Shown: positions 12,613-24,209 of the stretch, in pieces
How positions within the stretch are numbered: the stretch's first letter is position 1
Layout: each line of letters starts with the position of its first letter
Origin: Prinia subflava
Lineage: Eukaryota; Chordata; Aves; Passeriformes; Cisticolidae
Direction: 5' to 3'
DNA: 64,000 bases
Assembly (NCBI RefSeq): GCF_021018805.1
Contig: NC_086248.1
Span: forward strand, 93,083,239 to 93,147,238
Program-made: the position numbers and the translations under genes
The notes under the pieces: model-generated
Told to the model about the DNA's origin: nothing
What the model saw: only the letters and a program-made list of their open reading frames with translations
Databases searched by the model: none

Positions 12613-12667
12613 TAATACTAGAGAGTATTAAATAACAGCAGAGAGCATTAATACTATTATTAATGCT
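12613..12667. repeat. Two adjacent perfect AT-rich hairpins
   Basis: At 12613-12630, TAATACT and AGTATTA form a perfect 7-bp stem around a 4-base loop. At 12644-12667, AGCATTAATA and TATTAATGCT form a perfect 10-bp stem around the loop CTAT. More AT palindromic sequence follows to about 12690. Function is unknown; spontaneous cruciform formation is plausible. Confidence 0.8.
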
Positions 12668-13359
12668 GATAGTGTTATTAGATAATATTACAAAGTACTG
12701 AAAAATACATATGAATATCTCACCTCTGGGTGATACCAGACCTAACCTGAACCCTCTGTAGTTTGGTAAATGGACTGGATACAGTCAAAGGCAGAAGTAG
12801 GGCCAGAAGGGGAACCAGATCATGGAACCAAACTGTGTTACATGCAGACTGATCATGACACCCCTCTGAATCTCCAATTCACCAGACTTCCCAGATTCAG
12901 AAAAATTTGTATGTGACCTAAGTTCATTAACTCTGAAAAAGAAGTTGAGAAGCAGATAAGCTTGTTGTAAAAATTACTTGTTGTAATTTTTAACCTGCCA
13001 GTGTGGCTAAGATAGATAATTTTCTTTCCATCTGCTTCCTAACAAAAATATTATTTCTTTCTGAAAATTCTCTAATTCCTAGCAGACAGGATTTGTAGAT
13101 GGAAAGTTACTAGCACATAGTATTAAAAAATCAACACAATACTGGAGATCAGAAACCTAATGTGCCTGATTTTCCATCCAAAGACCCAGAATGACCCTTA
13201 CACTGAGATAATCAGCCCATCCAACCCTATCCAGATTTGGTTTTCTGAGCCAACAAAATAAATTATTGTTTCATTGTTCACGTCCCCAATGTACAATTTA
13301 AGGTAATAACTTTTTTTCATAGCTTTTATATTATGTTTTGAAAGAATAGGAGACATTGG

Positions 13360-13440
13360 GTTGAGAGTCTGGGAATCAATCCTTCTAATCTCAGTTTGGC
13401 TGCATCCTTGCTGTGTTGCTTTTTCTTATCTCTTGCCTAC
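13360..13440 (+). repeat. Possible MIR-like fragment, weak
   Basis: The sequence GAGTCTGGGAATCAATCC, followed by TTCTAATCTCAGTTTGGCTGC and TTGCTGTGTTGC, resembles the left half of MIR (AATCC..GGCTCTGCC..GCTGTGTGAC). It is strongly diverged and could be chance. Confidence 0.2.
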
Positions 13441-13825
13441 CAAAGTGAGCCAGTGATACAAACTGCTTTTCCCTGCCAGGGAGCTTGAATACATTCAATT
13501 TATGGTGTCATCTTTTGAACAAGCACCATAAGAAAGAGCAGGACAGAACACCTGATGCTGGATTTGTTGCTTCACTTAGTGCTGGTAATCTGAAGGCTGA
13601 AAACTTTGAGCTTTCTGAGTTGAAGGGTGCCAGCTCTCAAGTAAACACCTTGTTTGACCTAAGACCTTGGAAAAAACTTCATGAATTGAGTGATAGCACA
13701 GAAACAGTGTATGTGTAGTTTAGACAGTGTTGTGTGATTTCACAGGGTGAAAACTTAGATTTGGGGTTTTAGTGTGTAGTAATACATATGAGATAAGACA
13801 GAAGATTTTGGGTGTTGTCTTTGTG

Positions 13826-13860
13826 CTTCTTCTTCACTTTCTTCTTCGTCTTTCTTCTCA
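13826..13860. repeat. CTT-rich pyrimidine tract
   Basis: An imperfect (CTT)n tract ending TTCTTCTCAG, so it also resembles a strong 3' splice acceptor. All three downstream frames stop within about 60 bp and no donor follows, so a coding exon is not supported. Confidence 0.6.
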
Positions 13861-15254
13861 GGTTTGGGTGGTCTTTTCTGGTTGATTAGTGAAAGCCCAC
13901 ATTGCGAATATTGAATGATCTTTAATTGGGTTACAAATAAGAATAAATTAGGTGTCAGGTTTTAATTGGTTTTGTTTATGGTTTAAAAGTCCTTGAAACA
14001 GGTTAGAAGTAGCCATTTTCTTGCCTTTTGGACAGGGCTCACACCTCGTGAAACAGTAACTTAGATAAGAAATAATAAACATTCCAAGACCGAACTCGAC
14101 ATCTGTCTTTCCCGTGTATCTTTATCCTGACCTTGGAGCTAGAAAGAGACAAGAACTTCAACAACTTAGTATTATTCACTGATGTGTTCCTGCAGGTGAC
14201 TCTGAGTCTGCCAGAAGGACATTGATATGAAGACTTGATCTCAACAGCTGGTCCATGAGGAGCAGCACATCCCAACATGACGAGCTGAAGAAAGGTGCTG
14301 TTCAGCTCCAGGGCCACCCATTCTGATTGTGCATGGAGCACACGGGCACAGCCAGAGTGCTCCCACCAGCACACAGGCAGGTGCAGAGACATCAGCAGAA
14401 ATGGTGACTCCATGTTGGCTATGAAGAATGGAGAACTTGGTGCAGTATTCTGAGCAAATTGCATTTACCTCCTCTCAACTAAATTGAACAGGTATAGCAC
14501 ATGCACTGCAATGGAATCTGGTACCTGAAGCAGACAAATACAAAGCTGACAAACTTTATAATCATGAACCTTTACATGTCTAATTTTATTCAGGGAAACC
14601 ACTCACGGATGTCAATGCCATAAAAACGAAATTAAATAGTTAAAATCAGTGCTGTTCTGCTCTTATATGCTTGAGACCTGTAATTGTTCACTCCAAAACT
14701 TCTAAAAATAATTTTTTTCATTCCTTTTGCCAGTTGTGCTGTAACCTCCTGCTGGCAAAAATAACTGGAGCAAGCTCTTCAGTAACATCCAGCACCATCC
14801 CTACCTAGCTGGTTTAAAGTGGGGTGGCTCTCCTGAGTTCAAGGAATGGCAAAGCTCTAAATCACAGCAGCTAGAGGCTCTTGTCACTAAGGAGAAAGAA
14901 AGCATTTTGGTAAATGCCCCAAATCTTTCCCTGATTGGCAGTGACAAGCTGATTTCAATATATGCAGTGAAAAAGCATGGCAGAAGAACAAAGCAATAAT
15001 CTAAAAAATATCCAAAGATTAAAAAGGGAGGAAAAATCCATTTATAAAAAGAACATTCTTCTCAAAATGGATAACTGCCCCAAATTTGAAATGCTAAAGA
15101 TATACAAGGCACTAGTAGTTTAATCTAATTTTTGTCTTTCATAAAATCTAACTCTATGCTGTGTCCAGAAAATTACTGACATTGTGCAATAAGCAACATT
15201 GTGGTTACTCCTATGTAAGGAAAGGAAAAAAAGCAAATTCCTTTCTTTGCCAGA

Positions 15255-15330
15255 GACTTTCTGTTGAACTTTGGCAAGTTATTCTGTGTTTTTGTGTCTC
15301 AATCTCTCTGAACAGTGGACATGAAAAAGC
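15255..15330 (+). repeat. Possible MIR-like fragment
   Basis: TGAACTTTGGCAAGTTATTC, followed by a TGTGTCTCAATCTCTCTG stretch, resembles the MIR core (TGACCTTGGGCAAGTCACTT then CTGTGCCTCAGTTTCC). The flanks are not convincing. Confidence 0.28.
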
Positions 15331-16010
15331 ACACCCCTTTCTCAAAGAAAAGGCTTTAAGGGTAAAAACAATGAAATGGGGAGACTTTGGAGGTGTCCAA
15401 TGAAGTATTTCCCACCATTACAGAGGGCCATCTCATTTGAACTCACTGGAAAGTTTACTCTTTCAAACAATTTTTTTCTTATGTTTTCTTTGAGCAACTT
15501 CAAATTGAAGGAAATGGGAAATAGAAATCTACCGGGAATTTTAAGTAGCCCTGTTAAGAGGCTCTGTTGACGGTGCAAACACACGTCAAGTCAAATTGAA
15601 ACAGCCCTTTTGTATGCTGTAAAGACAGGCAATGTTCGTAAGCCCATTTTTGAACAGGATCCAAGTTCTGTATTTTCTGCTGCCTTACACAGATCCCATT
15701 TGCTGCAACATTCAGCAAATTGCTTTATCCAGATTTTCAATGTTTCAGAGTTTTAACATGTTCTACATATGAGCACAGATCTATCTACAGGAAGTTGCCT
15801 GCTTTTGAAAATCTTTCCAGACTCTGAGGACTACTGTACTTCCAATACATGTACATCTTGTTTCTACACATGAGGAAAGATCTCCACGAAACCAACTCCA
15901 AAGAATGATAAAGAACAGTGACAACCCTCTCAACAGTGAATCTTTTTTATTTCCAACTTTATAGTGACTTTCCTAGCAATTTATTATAGTCCTGAATGTG
16001 TACTTGTGTG

Positions 16011-16058
16011 ATGACTAATTTACCTAGTTTCCCAATGACTAATTTACCTATTTTCCAC
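16011..16058. repeat. Two-copy 24-bp tandem duplication
   Basis: ATGACTAATTTACCTAGTTT-type units lie at 16011-16034 and 16035-16058, differing at two positions. Confidence 0.9.
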
Positions 16059-16851
16059 TGATTGAATTGCAAGATATTGCCTCTGCAGATCATGTCTGGA
16101 GAATACATCATGTCTAGAGATATAATGCCATACCATAAATCCAGTCGTAGCAGTATTAAAGTTTGACTGATACACAATGACAGTGATAAAACATGTCTTT
16201 TCCATGTAGCTGAAAACCAAAAAAAAGGTTTTGAAAAACACAAGAGGTGACTTTGCTTCTCACCACACTGCTGATTCAATATCACTGCTTTTTGCCTCTT
16301 ACTGGGGTAAAAGTCTGTTCTCTGTAAAATGTCAATTTTACTCTTTAAAGACTAATGTAACTGCAGAGTTGCTATACTGAGGAGAGTTTATACCACTGCT
16401 AACTGTTAATTCCTATTAGTGGGAATACTTGGAGAAGGTACAGTGGAACAACATTTCTGAGAAGGGAAGTTTAAGGCAGAACAGCTTTCCAGCAGTTCTT
16501 CCACAGGTGCTTGGCAAAGATCCTGAACAGGAATGCTGTTTGTCTAAATTAAGACTGAGATACAGAGCAGATACCTGAAGGGCTTATCTACTTTATGTTG
16601 TTTCACTAATAAAATACGTATTTTTAATAGTGTCATAACATTTAAGCTGTTATTCCAAAATTGGAGCACTTAGTTACTTTTCAAGTAATAATGTGGATAC
16701 TTACAGCTACTTTTGAGACTCATGTGTCCTCTGAAAGGTCCCATCACAGAGTATGTAGGCACCATGGTTATCTTGGACCCTTTGCAGGGAAGGAAAAGAG
16801 GCTGGTTATGTATTAATGAAAATATTAAGAATAATGATTATCTTTCTACAG

Positions 16852-16914
16852 GTCCTTATGGGAATTACTGAAGAATTGGGTCCTGGCCAGAATGCCACAT
16901 TACAACTGACACAG
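16852..16914 (+). CDS. Candidate 63-bp internal coding exon, gene unknown
   Basis: The segment lies between an acceptor (TTATCTTTCTACAG, ending at 16851) and a donor (CAG|GTATGG, GT at 16915-16916). It is exactly 21 codons long. Only the phase-0 frame is open; the other two contain stops. The predicted peptide contains LMGITEELGPGQNATLQL, including a possible N-glycosylation sequon (NAT). I do not recognise the protein, and no neighbouring exon was found that clearly belongs to it. Both borders and the frame are consistent with a real exon of a large, sparse gene, but a chance match cannot be ruled out from sequence alone. Confidence 0.25.
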
Positions 16915-17454
16915 GTATGGAAAGGCTGGAAGTTTGGAATTTACTTTCCTTGCCAGATTTCTTCTGTTAGGTTTAATCCCTCTCAGTTAATAGAACCTTT
17001 TACACCAGAGGCTTTGAGAGAAAATTCTCTGTTACAACAGCATTAGCAGGGCAATTTTCTACAGGCCACAAAAATGAGCCATGGCATTGTGCAAAGGTCA
17101 CATATTTTGCAATCTGAAAGATATCTCTGCTAAACAACTTCGAGGCAAAAGAAGAAACTGCTCAGTCTGTTACTGTGCTGCATGTGCCCAAGGGATGCGG
17201 TGGGGAAAAAAGCACAGCATTGAAGATTTTCTGAAGATACTTCATAAAACAGTACGGGCTCACATTACGGGAGCCAGACCTACAGAAGCCAGACTAGAAA
17301 AGTGAGACCCAACACAGCAAAGAAAGCAAACAAGTCCCCACTCATTTTGAATTAAGGGCAGGTTGCAAGAAGACAAATTCCACATACACAGAAGTCCACC
17401 TATTTTATGAAGAAATGTCGCACTGCAGAGAGATGAATTTATCTGACAAGTAAT

Positions 17455-17491
17455 GGTAAATTTTACAGCTAAAAGGTAAAATTTAACAGCT
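17455..17491. repeat. Short imperfect direct repeat
   Basis: GGTAAATTTTACAGCT (17455-17470) is repeated as GGTAAAATTTAACAGCT (17475-17491), spaced four bases apart. Confidence 0.8.
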
Positions 17492-18552
17492 GAAGGGACC
17501 AAGTCTCAATTTCCAAAGCCACATAAGTTCACAGGAGTCAGACTGACAGAGACTCATAGGAGATCCAGAAGATTTCTGTCTCTACCTGTCCAGTGGTAGA
17601 GACAGAAAACTCTCAACTCAAACCTGTTCCTAAATCCCACTAAAATCAAGGAAAAGCTGGTACCTCAATTTGCAAATCTGATCATGGAGGCTAAACTTCA
17701 GTCCTCATTTTTAACTTACTTTCATCTTAGTGAAACTATTTGTGTATATGCAAAAGTTACAGCAACAATTTTAACTGTAATTTAAATAGACTGTCTTCAG
17801 TTTAAAGACTGATTTTGATTCATCTTAAACCTACTCCTCTAATGTGAAGCAAGCCAGTAGCACTGCAATGTGCATACATAATCTTCTCCACCAGATAAAT
17901 CTTATCACTTTAAACCCACACATAAAATTCCATGCTTCTTAGGCAGATAAGTCAACTGGCATACGAAGTGCTCAGTAGCTTTATACTCCAAAGGGTTGTC
18001 TGGCAGCAGAAGTTGTTTAATTGTGAACTTGGATTTGCCTGATTTGATTTGACAGTTGTAAAGGAAATATCTCCTTAGAGATGATCCTGAATGTCAAAGG
18101 ACATACCAAGTGTCATCAGAACTGGAAAAATCAATACAATTCTTTCTTTGGTTTCAAGGCAACATCATAATTTGGGAGAGGAACAAGAGATGTCTGCCCC
18201 TTAAACAATCAAACCTTTTCCTTTGTCCTCATACATATATTTCAGAATAACTTTTGGTTTCAAAGGCATTGCTGCAAGTTTGCAAACCATATGTTTACAC
18301 CTTTAAACAAAATCTAAGGGCAGAGACTTTAGTCAGGTTTTAGACCTTTATTTGATGGCTCCTGAAAAAGAGGCTGTTTCTTTCAGAGTGCAGTTTCAAT
18401 TGGTTCTGAAATTCAGGCCTCACACTGGGAGCTTAGTTTTTAACAAAATCACCTGTCTAGAACGGTCTTCTTAAAGATAAAAGGATGCAGGTAACAGAGA
18501 GCACTAGGCAGTGTTCTGAGAAAACAAAGGCTGGAAAGATTATGAGAAATGC

Positions 18553-18588
18553 TTTTTTTTTTTTTTTTTGCCTTTTTTTTTTTTTTTT
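18553..18588. repeat. Double poly-T tract (T17-GCC-T16)
   Basis: 17 T, then GCC, then 16 T. It could be a decayed reverse poly(A) tail, but no insert body was recognised next to it. Confidence 0.9.
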
Positions 18589-19846
18589 GTATCAGATTCT
18601 CTGCCACCTTAGACATAAAATAAAAATGCTATGAAATAAATGGGAGCAGAGTAAACTTTATTGCTTTTCTTCTGTCCTCATATTTCTAATTGTCATGGGT
18701 CCCTAAGTTAATAAAATCATCAAAAGGTCAGCTTTTTTTTTTGTCTTTTGAAAACATCCTTCTGTAGTCACAACAGGATATGGGCAAAGGAAGTTACTGC
18801 TCTCAAATCCAAGGTAACACATCAAAATATTTGGTTATTTTGTAAATGCTATTTATTTAGTTGTATTTCTTAAGCATTTTCAGTAATGTTTTGGAAAATT
18901 GTGGAACTTGATCATAGCTTCATATATACTGGCTAAAGATTTAGAAACAAATTACTCTAGCTACATCTCATAAGTTACTAATAACCATTTTGATTCTTTA
19001 TTTTGAAATATAAATTATCTCTGGCTTAATCTTTGCTTCTTTTGGCTGTCTTTTTAGTGTCAAACATCTTTGAAAGGCATGAAAGATAGAAGGATATATT
19101 GGAAAGAGGTCTTTAGGACAGAGTAATCCTTGATCTTCTTGTATTCAATCCTACCACTTCAGCTCAATAATTACGATTATTTGAAGTAGAAAAACATCAG
19201 TGGGAAACTTCTCTGAGTGAGGACAGATAAAATGGAAGGAGCATGTATCAAAAATTGTGACTCTTTGGCAAAAGCACCTTTAATTTAATATGTGCGTGCT
19301 ACATGTAACCCATGACGCAGGCACTAAACAGTTGTTGTGATGGAACAAAGTCACAGTGATGGCAGATCTGTAATTAACCAGTCCCTTGCAGGAGCATTTT
19401 CAGCAGCTGACTCATGCCAGAATGCTGCTGCTGTTGCTTGAACTCCAGTGACTTCCTGAAGTCTCAATCAGATCACTGTCCCAGGCTCTGTACAAACAGT
19501 CAGGCACTCATTAACAGACCCAAGAAGTTTATAACTGAAGTTTGCAAACCAGATAAACAGCAGTTAGGGGGAAGAAAAAGTATTGTCTTTGTTGCGGAGG
19601 CTGAAAAAGCTGGCTTTGTTCATTGTAACGAGATGAAAAGATTTAATGGCAAAGAAATGCAACTTGATTTTCTGAGTATCAGACCTGTGAATAAAGCTCA
19701 AGACATCTTCTTTTAACTTCGTTGAAATATGCAGAATTTTCATTCTAATGAGAAGAAACTGCACTGATTTTGTAGCTGCAGCCATGTTTGACTTAGGGAG
19801 CTCTACAGTCTCCAAGGAATGGTGTGTTTCACCATAGAAAGCCATT

Positions 19847-19861
19847 AAAAAAAAAAAAAAA
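19847..19861. repeat. A15 homopolymer
   Basis: An uninterrupted run of 15 A. Confidence 0.9.
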
Positions 19862-22800
19862 TATTTTGGCAAGAAGTGTTTTGAAAACTAATCAGATCAT
19901 AGTTCAGATTCTGAACATTCATTGGGATGATCAACACCACACATGGAAGCAGAGCATAGGCAAGGTGATGGACCTGGCAACATCCTCCAGTTAACTGCAA
20001 GATCAGGACTTGAATGATGGGCACCATTTTCCAGAGCAAAATGTCTGATAATGTAACATGAGAACTGGCTTGAAGAGCTTCTGAATATGAAAGCTTCAGT
20101 CTCTTAAAAGCAGTTATTTGTCAATGTTCCTTACGAGCTAAAGTCCTTTCCTTTGTAAAACCATGCCTTAGTGCTATATTTAAAATATCTCAGCACCTAT
20201 GCAGATGATATTATTTCTGCCTTTTCTTAGAATGAACACAAATAATCTACAGCATTTGAAGAGATAGTGTTAATTTTTGTGAAGTTTCTAATTTGAGCCA
20301 CAGTAGACAGAGAGAGCAAAGCTTCTGTCTCACTTCTGCTTAAACTCAGGTACAGAAACAGAAGCAGTTGTGTTTTGGGATAATTTCAGAATGGAGGAAT
20401 TTTTAAATGCATCATGATTTATGACCACCTCTGTTAAATCTGTGTAAGACACAGTAGGGAATCTATAACAAACACTCAATACTTACCTACCCAACTATAA
20501 ATTAAGCCCTGATCTCTGCAGTTATTAGGTGAAGGAACAAGACCCAGATATAGCAGGAGTTCATTTCTATTTAATGATTTGTTTTGTTGTCAACACAGTC
20601 TCTTCAATTTCCTGGTGTTTTCTGCATTTCTGTAACACCTGAATGTTTCCCTGCAGAAACACTGCAGCAGTAACATTCATTTGTGCCAAACTGCTTTAAT
20701 TTTACTGGATCATAATAAATCAGTTCAACTGGTTAGCATTATACTTTGCTACTTTACATCCATGCACAGTTCTTTCAACAGGAGACACAGACTGTAAATC
20801 CATGCGAGAAAATTTGGGTCATTTTTATAGCAGACAGATAGATGCTAAAATGGTTTACCTATTGGTTTCTATTCTATAGCAATTATACCTACTGAATATA
20901 AACCACAGCACACCTAAAAAGGTGATGGTAAGAGCTCTGAATGGAAGTGAGAGGCAAAGGAGATGCTTCTTTCACCTTTTCAATAATTACAATGCACAGA
21001 TAAGAAATGACCTTGCTATTGGTATTCACTGAAAACATATGACCAGCTCTTTCTGAATATTTTAAATGATCTACAATGAAATAGATTCAAACATACAGCT
21101 AAACATTTGCTGCTGTGAGAGGATCATTCTCCAAAAACAAGGGATTTGATTCTGAAGCTTTGTACTTGTCTCCAGTAAGTTCCTGAGCAGCATCAGCTCC
21201 CAGATTTGAGGGCTATGTGTGTTGAAAAAATTAACTCTTAGTACAAAAGTTAGTGACAATTGCAGTTTTTAAGCAGGTTCCAACATCAGTCTACTCTCCT
21301 CTGTTATTATTCTCTATTGACACAATATCCTCTTTCACACAGTCATATTTTAGGATTCATCTCCACATACTACAGTGGGCTAGAAATTTGGGTACATATG
21401 AGGCCATTTCCATTGATGAGAATGTGGAAAGTTTAGAATAGTTCTGAAACAGAAGCAGATTTGATCATTCCTATTAAGAAATGGCATTTATGCTTGATGT
21501 AGGAGTTTTCTATTGATAGAGCAAGTTAGGGTAAAAAGGAGTGGAACTTTATCCACAGGAATGCAGAGCTACTGTGTCTAAGATAAGCTTTTGGCATTCA
21601 GACCTGACTTATAGACAGGTATTATTTTTCAACATCCTAAAGTCCACATTAATTTCCTAGAGGACTGGAATTACTCTGGGTCTATGTCTCAACACCTGCA
21701 GAAGCCTGGATCCCTTGTGAGGCATCAGCTATGGAAGCAGCATTTACAAGCTTAATCCAGAACATTAAAACAAATTCAGCTTGACTCTTGTTTGTGCAGG
21801 GCTTTAAAGCTGGTCCAAAGATTTCTGGAAAAATAGGATTTTTGTGGCACTGTTTGTTGGTGTGTCAAAACAGAAATATTTTACAGAGAAAGAACAGGGT
21901 TTCTCTAAATTCATAACTAAGACCTGCAAGGAATCCTGCCAGCTGCAGGAGAGCAGAGGCTCCCAGGACTCAGTCACACCATATGTTATCCCCTCTGTTG
22001 GGTCTGCAGCCAGTCCAACACTTGCTGTTTCCAGGCCCACCAGCTTTGTGGAAGTAGCAGAACCATCCTCTCTCTTTTGAACCCCAAAACTACTTTTGGC
22101 CTTCCTGCTGAGCAGCACAAAACCTGAGACCTTTGAGAACTCATGCCCAATCTCTGAGTCTTGAAGCCCTGGGAGACCCTCCCCTGGACTTTTCAGGATT
22201 CACTGTGGTACAAATTGCAAAAAAAAAGGTGAAAATTTGAAAGCTCTGGAATCTGGGAATCAAGACAGACCCTCCAGATTCAATCAATTAAAAAAGAAAA
22301 AATAATGTAAAGGCACAAGCAGAGGAGTTCTAATATTTATTCTAATAGGGCATGATTTCTTTTCCTTTGTTTTGGATCTTCCTGTGGAATAGTTCTGTTG
22401 CTTAACTGCCTCTACTGAAGTTTATCCTACTTCTATGGGATGAACATGAAATTTGTATTTTGTGGTATTTATTTATCTGATATCATAAACCATATGATTA
22501 ACTGTTGGGAGCTGGAGGCAAATTAAGCAACTGTTACAGTTACATAACTGATACCCTAGCAAGCCCCTGTGAAGATACAGATGAACCCAAACCTGAGCCA
22601 TCCTCCCACTGATCATGGGATCCAATTTTAGCAGTGTGCCTGTCAGCTGCAAGGCCCCTCAACAGAGCAAAGACACTGCTTTTCAAATGCCTTTGCTGTC
22701 ACTGGGTGGTATCCACCTGTAGCTACAGAGAAAACATGGAGGAGCAATGAGAGACAGATGAAAGCAAGAAAGATCAAGGCAGTCCTTCATCAAATTTCTT

Positions 22801-23099
22801 TGATGTATAAGGGTGGTGTCACAGTTTGCGTGTCTATATAGGCAGAAAAATAAGAACAGGAGACAAATAATAAGAAAATCATAAAAGTATGTGGAAAAAT
22901 TATGACTCTGCTCTTTATTTTCTATCTCTTGTAATTAGCAAAACAGAACATGATGTAATTGGTGATGGATACTAGGAAGATGTCTTTCTTTTTATAAGTG
23001 CTCAGACATTTTCACCCCTGCATGTCGTTTCTGCATACAGATCAATTATTTCTTCTCATCCGGGACAGATACATAATTTCCTAGTAAAGCTTTCAAGAT

Positions 23100-23345
23100 T
23101 CTGAAATAAATAGAAAGAGCACCTTAATTGTATCAGTCCTTTTATCCCAATTAAACATCTGTGGGCTGCTCAAGTACTGATTAGCCTATACTCTTGCCCT
23201 GCAGGATAAAAAATGACTCCTATTGGGCTTCTCATGGGCCAGAGCTCATCTGCAAATTGTCATCATTTACACAGCATCCAAATGAAAGAACTTGGTAGCA
23301 AGGAGCCTATTCATTAATATATAAACTGTAGTTGATGAAGCACAA
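23100..23345. other. Possible conserved non-coding element
   Basis: The stretch lacks open frames and repeats but is dense in homeodomain- and POU-like words: CCAATTAAAC near 23149, CATCTGCAAATTGTCATCAT near 23250, and TCATTAATATATAAA near 23311. This texture is typical of developmental enhancers conserved across vertebrates. Conservation itself cannot be seen from one sequence, so this is inference only. Confidence 0.2.
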
Positions 23346-24124
23346 ATTACATGATTGCCCGAGAAAGTAACTGAGCTACCTCTCAAGTACACAGGCATGC
23401 TGTGGAAGCTCATGGATTTCAGTGGGCATCACAGTCAAGTACTTATTTTAATAAAGGCAGGAACACTTTTTTGGGTTTCTAAAATAAGCACGCTGTAAGT
23501 GAAACACTTCACATTTATCAACAAGAAAAATGGCCCCTTCCTGGGCAGGTAAAATCAAGATATAAATAAATTTATGCTGTCTCTGCTGATGGATATGAAC
23601 TTGTAGCTGGCACTTTACTTCAGTTATTTTAGACTCCTTTGAAAATTCAAGCCCTGGAATCACATCTACCCCCATCTCTTACCTGTTCCTTCCAAAAATC
23701 TGTTCTTCTTAGCAGAAAGAACATTGACTTTAGCAGGATGGGTGCAATACATTGTCTCCCTTACATCAATGCCCAAGGCTCACCTTGGACATGGTCTGCA
23801 CCTTGGAGTATCCACTGCTCTACTGCCCAGGAGGTTTGTGGCAGCATCCAGCCAAAGATGTGCAGCCTACTCCATCAGCACGCTCTGCTCTCCCCCAGAG
23901 CAAGCAAATGTTTTCTCTCTGTTCCCTGTGAAGAATGTTGAGTGCTGTGGCAATGGAAATTTCCTAGAGCTTCAAATTGTTATGAAGAGTTCTGTCGTAG
24001 AGACTGTGCAGCAATACACTATCTGTCAGATTTTAGGAATATGTCTATAATTAGTGCCTAACTTAGAGAATCAAGGACCATGATGTGTTTCTTTTCCCCT
24101 TCCAGTCTGTTTTGTCTAGTTAAA
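23346..24124. other. Non-coding DNA, nothing identified
   Basis: Overlapping 75-108-codon frames on both strands have no recognisable domain. Confidence 0.45.
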
Positions 24125-24208
24125 CAAGAGGTTTAAAGTCTCTCAGGGCAATAGCTGTCCTTCACTCTGTGCAGACATGTGCCTCAAAAAATGAGTCTTG
24201 ATCTGCCA
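24125..24208 (+). repeat. Probable 3' tail of an L2/MIR-class element
   Basis: The run TTTAAAGTCTCTCAGGGCAA, then AGCTGTCCTTCACTCTGTG, a GTGCCT word and AATGAGTCTTGATCTG follows the order of the shared L2/MIR 3' end in amniotes. That order is CTGTAAGCTC, GGGCAGGGACTGTC, TTACTCTGTG, GTGCCTAGCAC, and AATGGGGTCCTGATC. The match is by recalled consensus and was not aligned. Confidence 0.5.
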
Positions 24209-24209
24209 C

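Larger units (their letters stand above)
12690..16010. other. AT-rich DNA, no gene identified
   Basis: The longest frame (14039-14464, minus, about 141 codons) crosses a GC-richer patch and has no recognisable domain. A CTT-rich pyrimidine tract and two possible MIR fragments are listed separately. Confidence 0.45.
16917..23095. other. AT-rich DNA, nothing identified beyond simple repeats
   Basis: No gene or named repeat was recognised. It includes a near-duplicate 16-17 bp motif, poly-T and poly-A runs (listed) and GC-richer patches at about 19.4 and 21.9-22.2 kb. Short frames there have no recognisable domain. Confidence 0.5.

Noticed and set aside
13816..13860. Strong pyrimidine tract ending in CAG, like a splice acceptor
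   Set aside because: It is part of a CTT-rich simple repeat; all downstream frames stop quickly and no donor follows.
14039..14464. 141-codon minus-strand frame
   Set aside because: No recognisable domain, no splice or promoter context, and a locally GC-richer stretch where stops are rarer.
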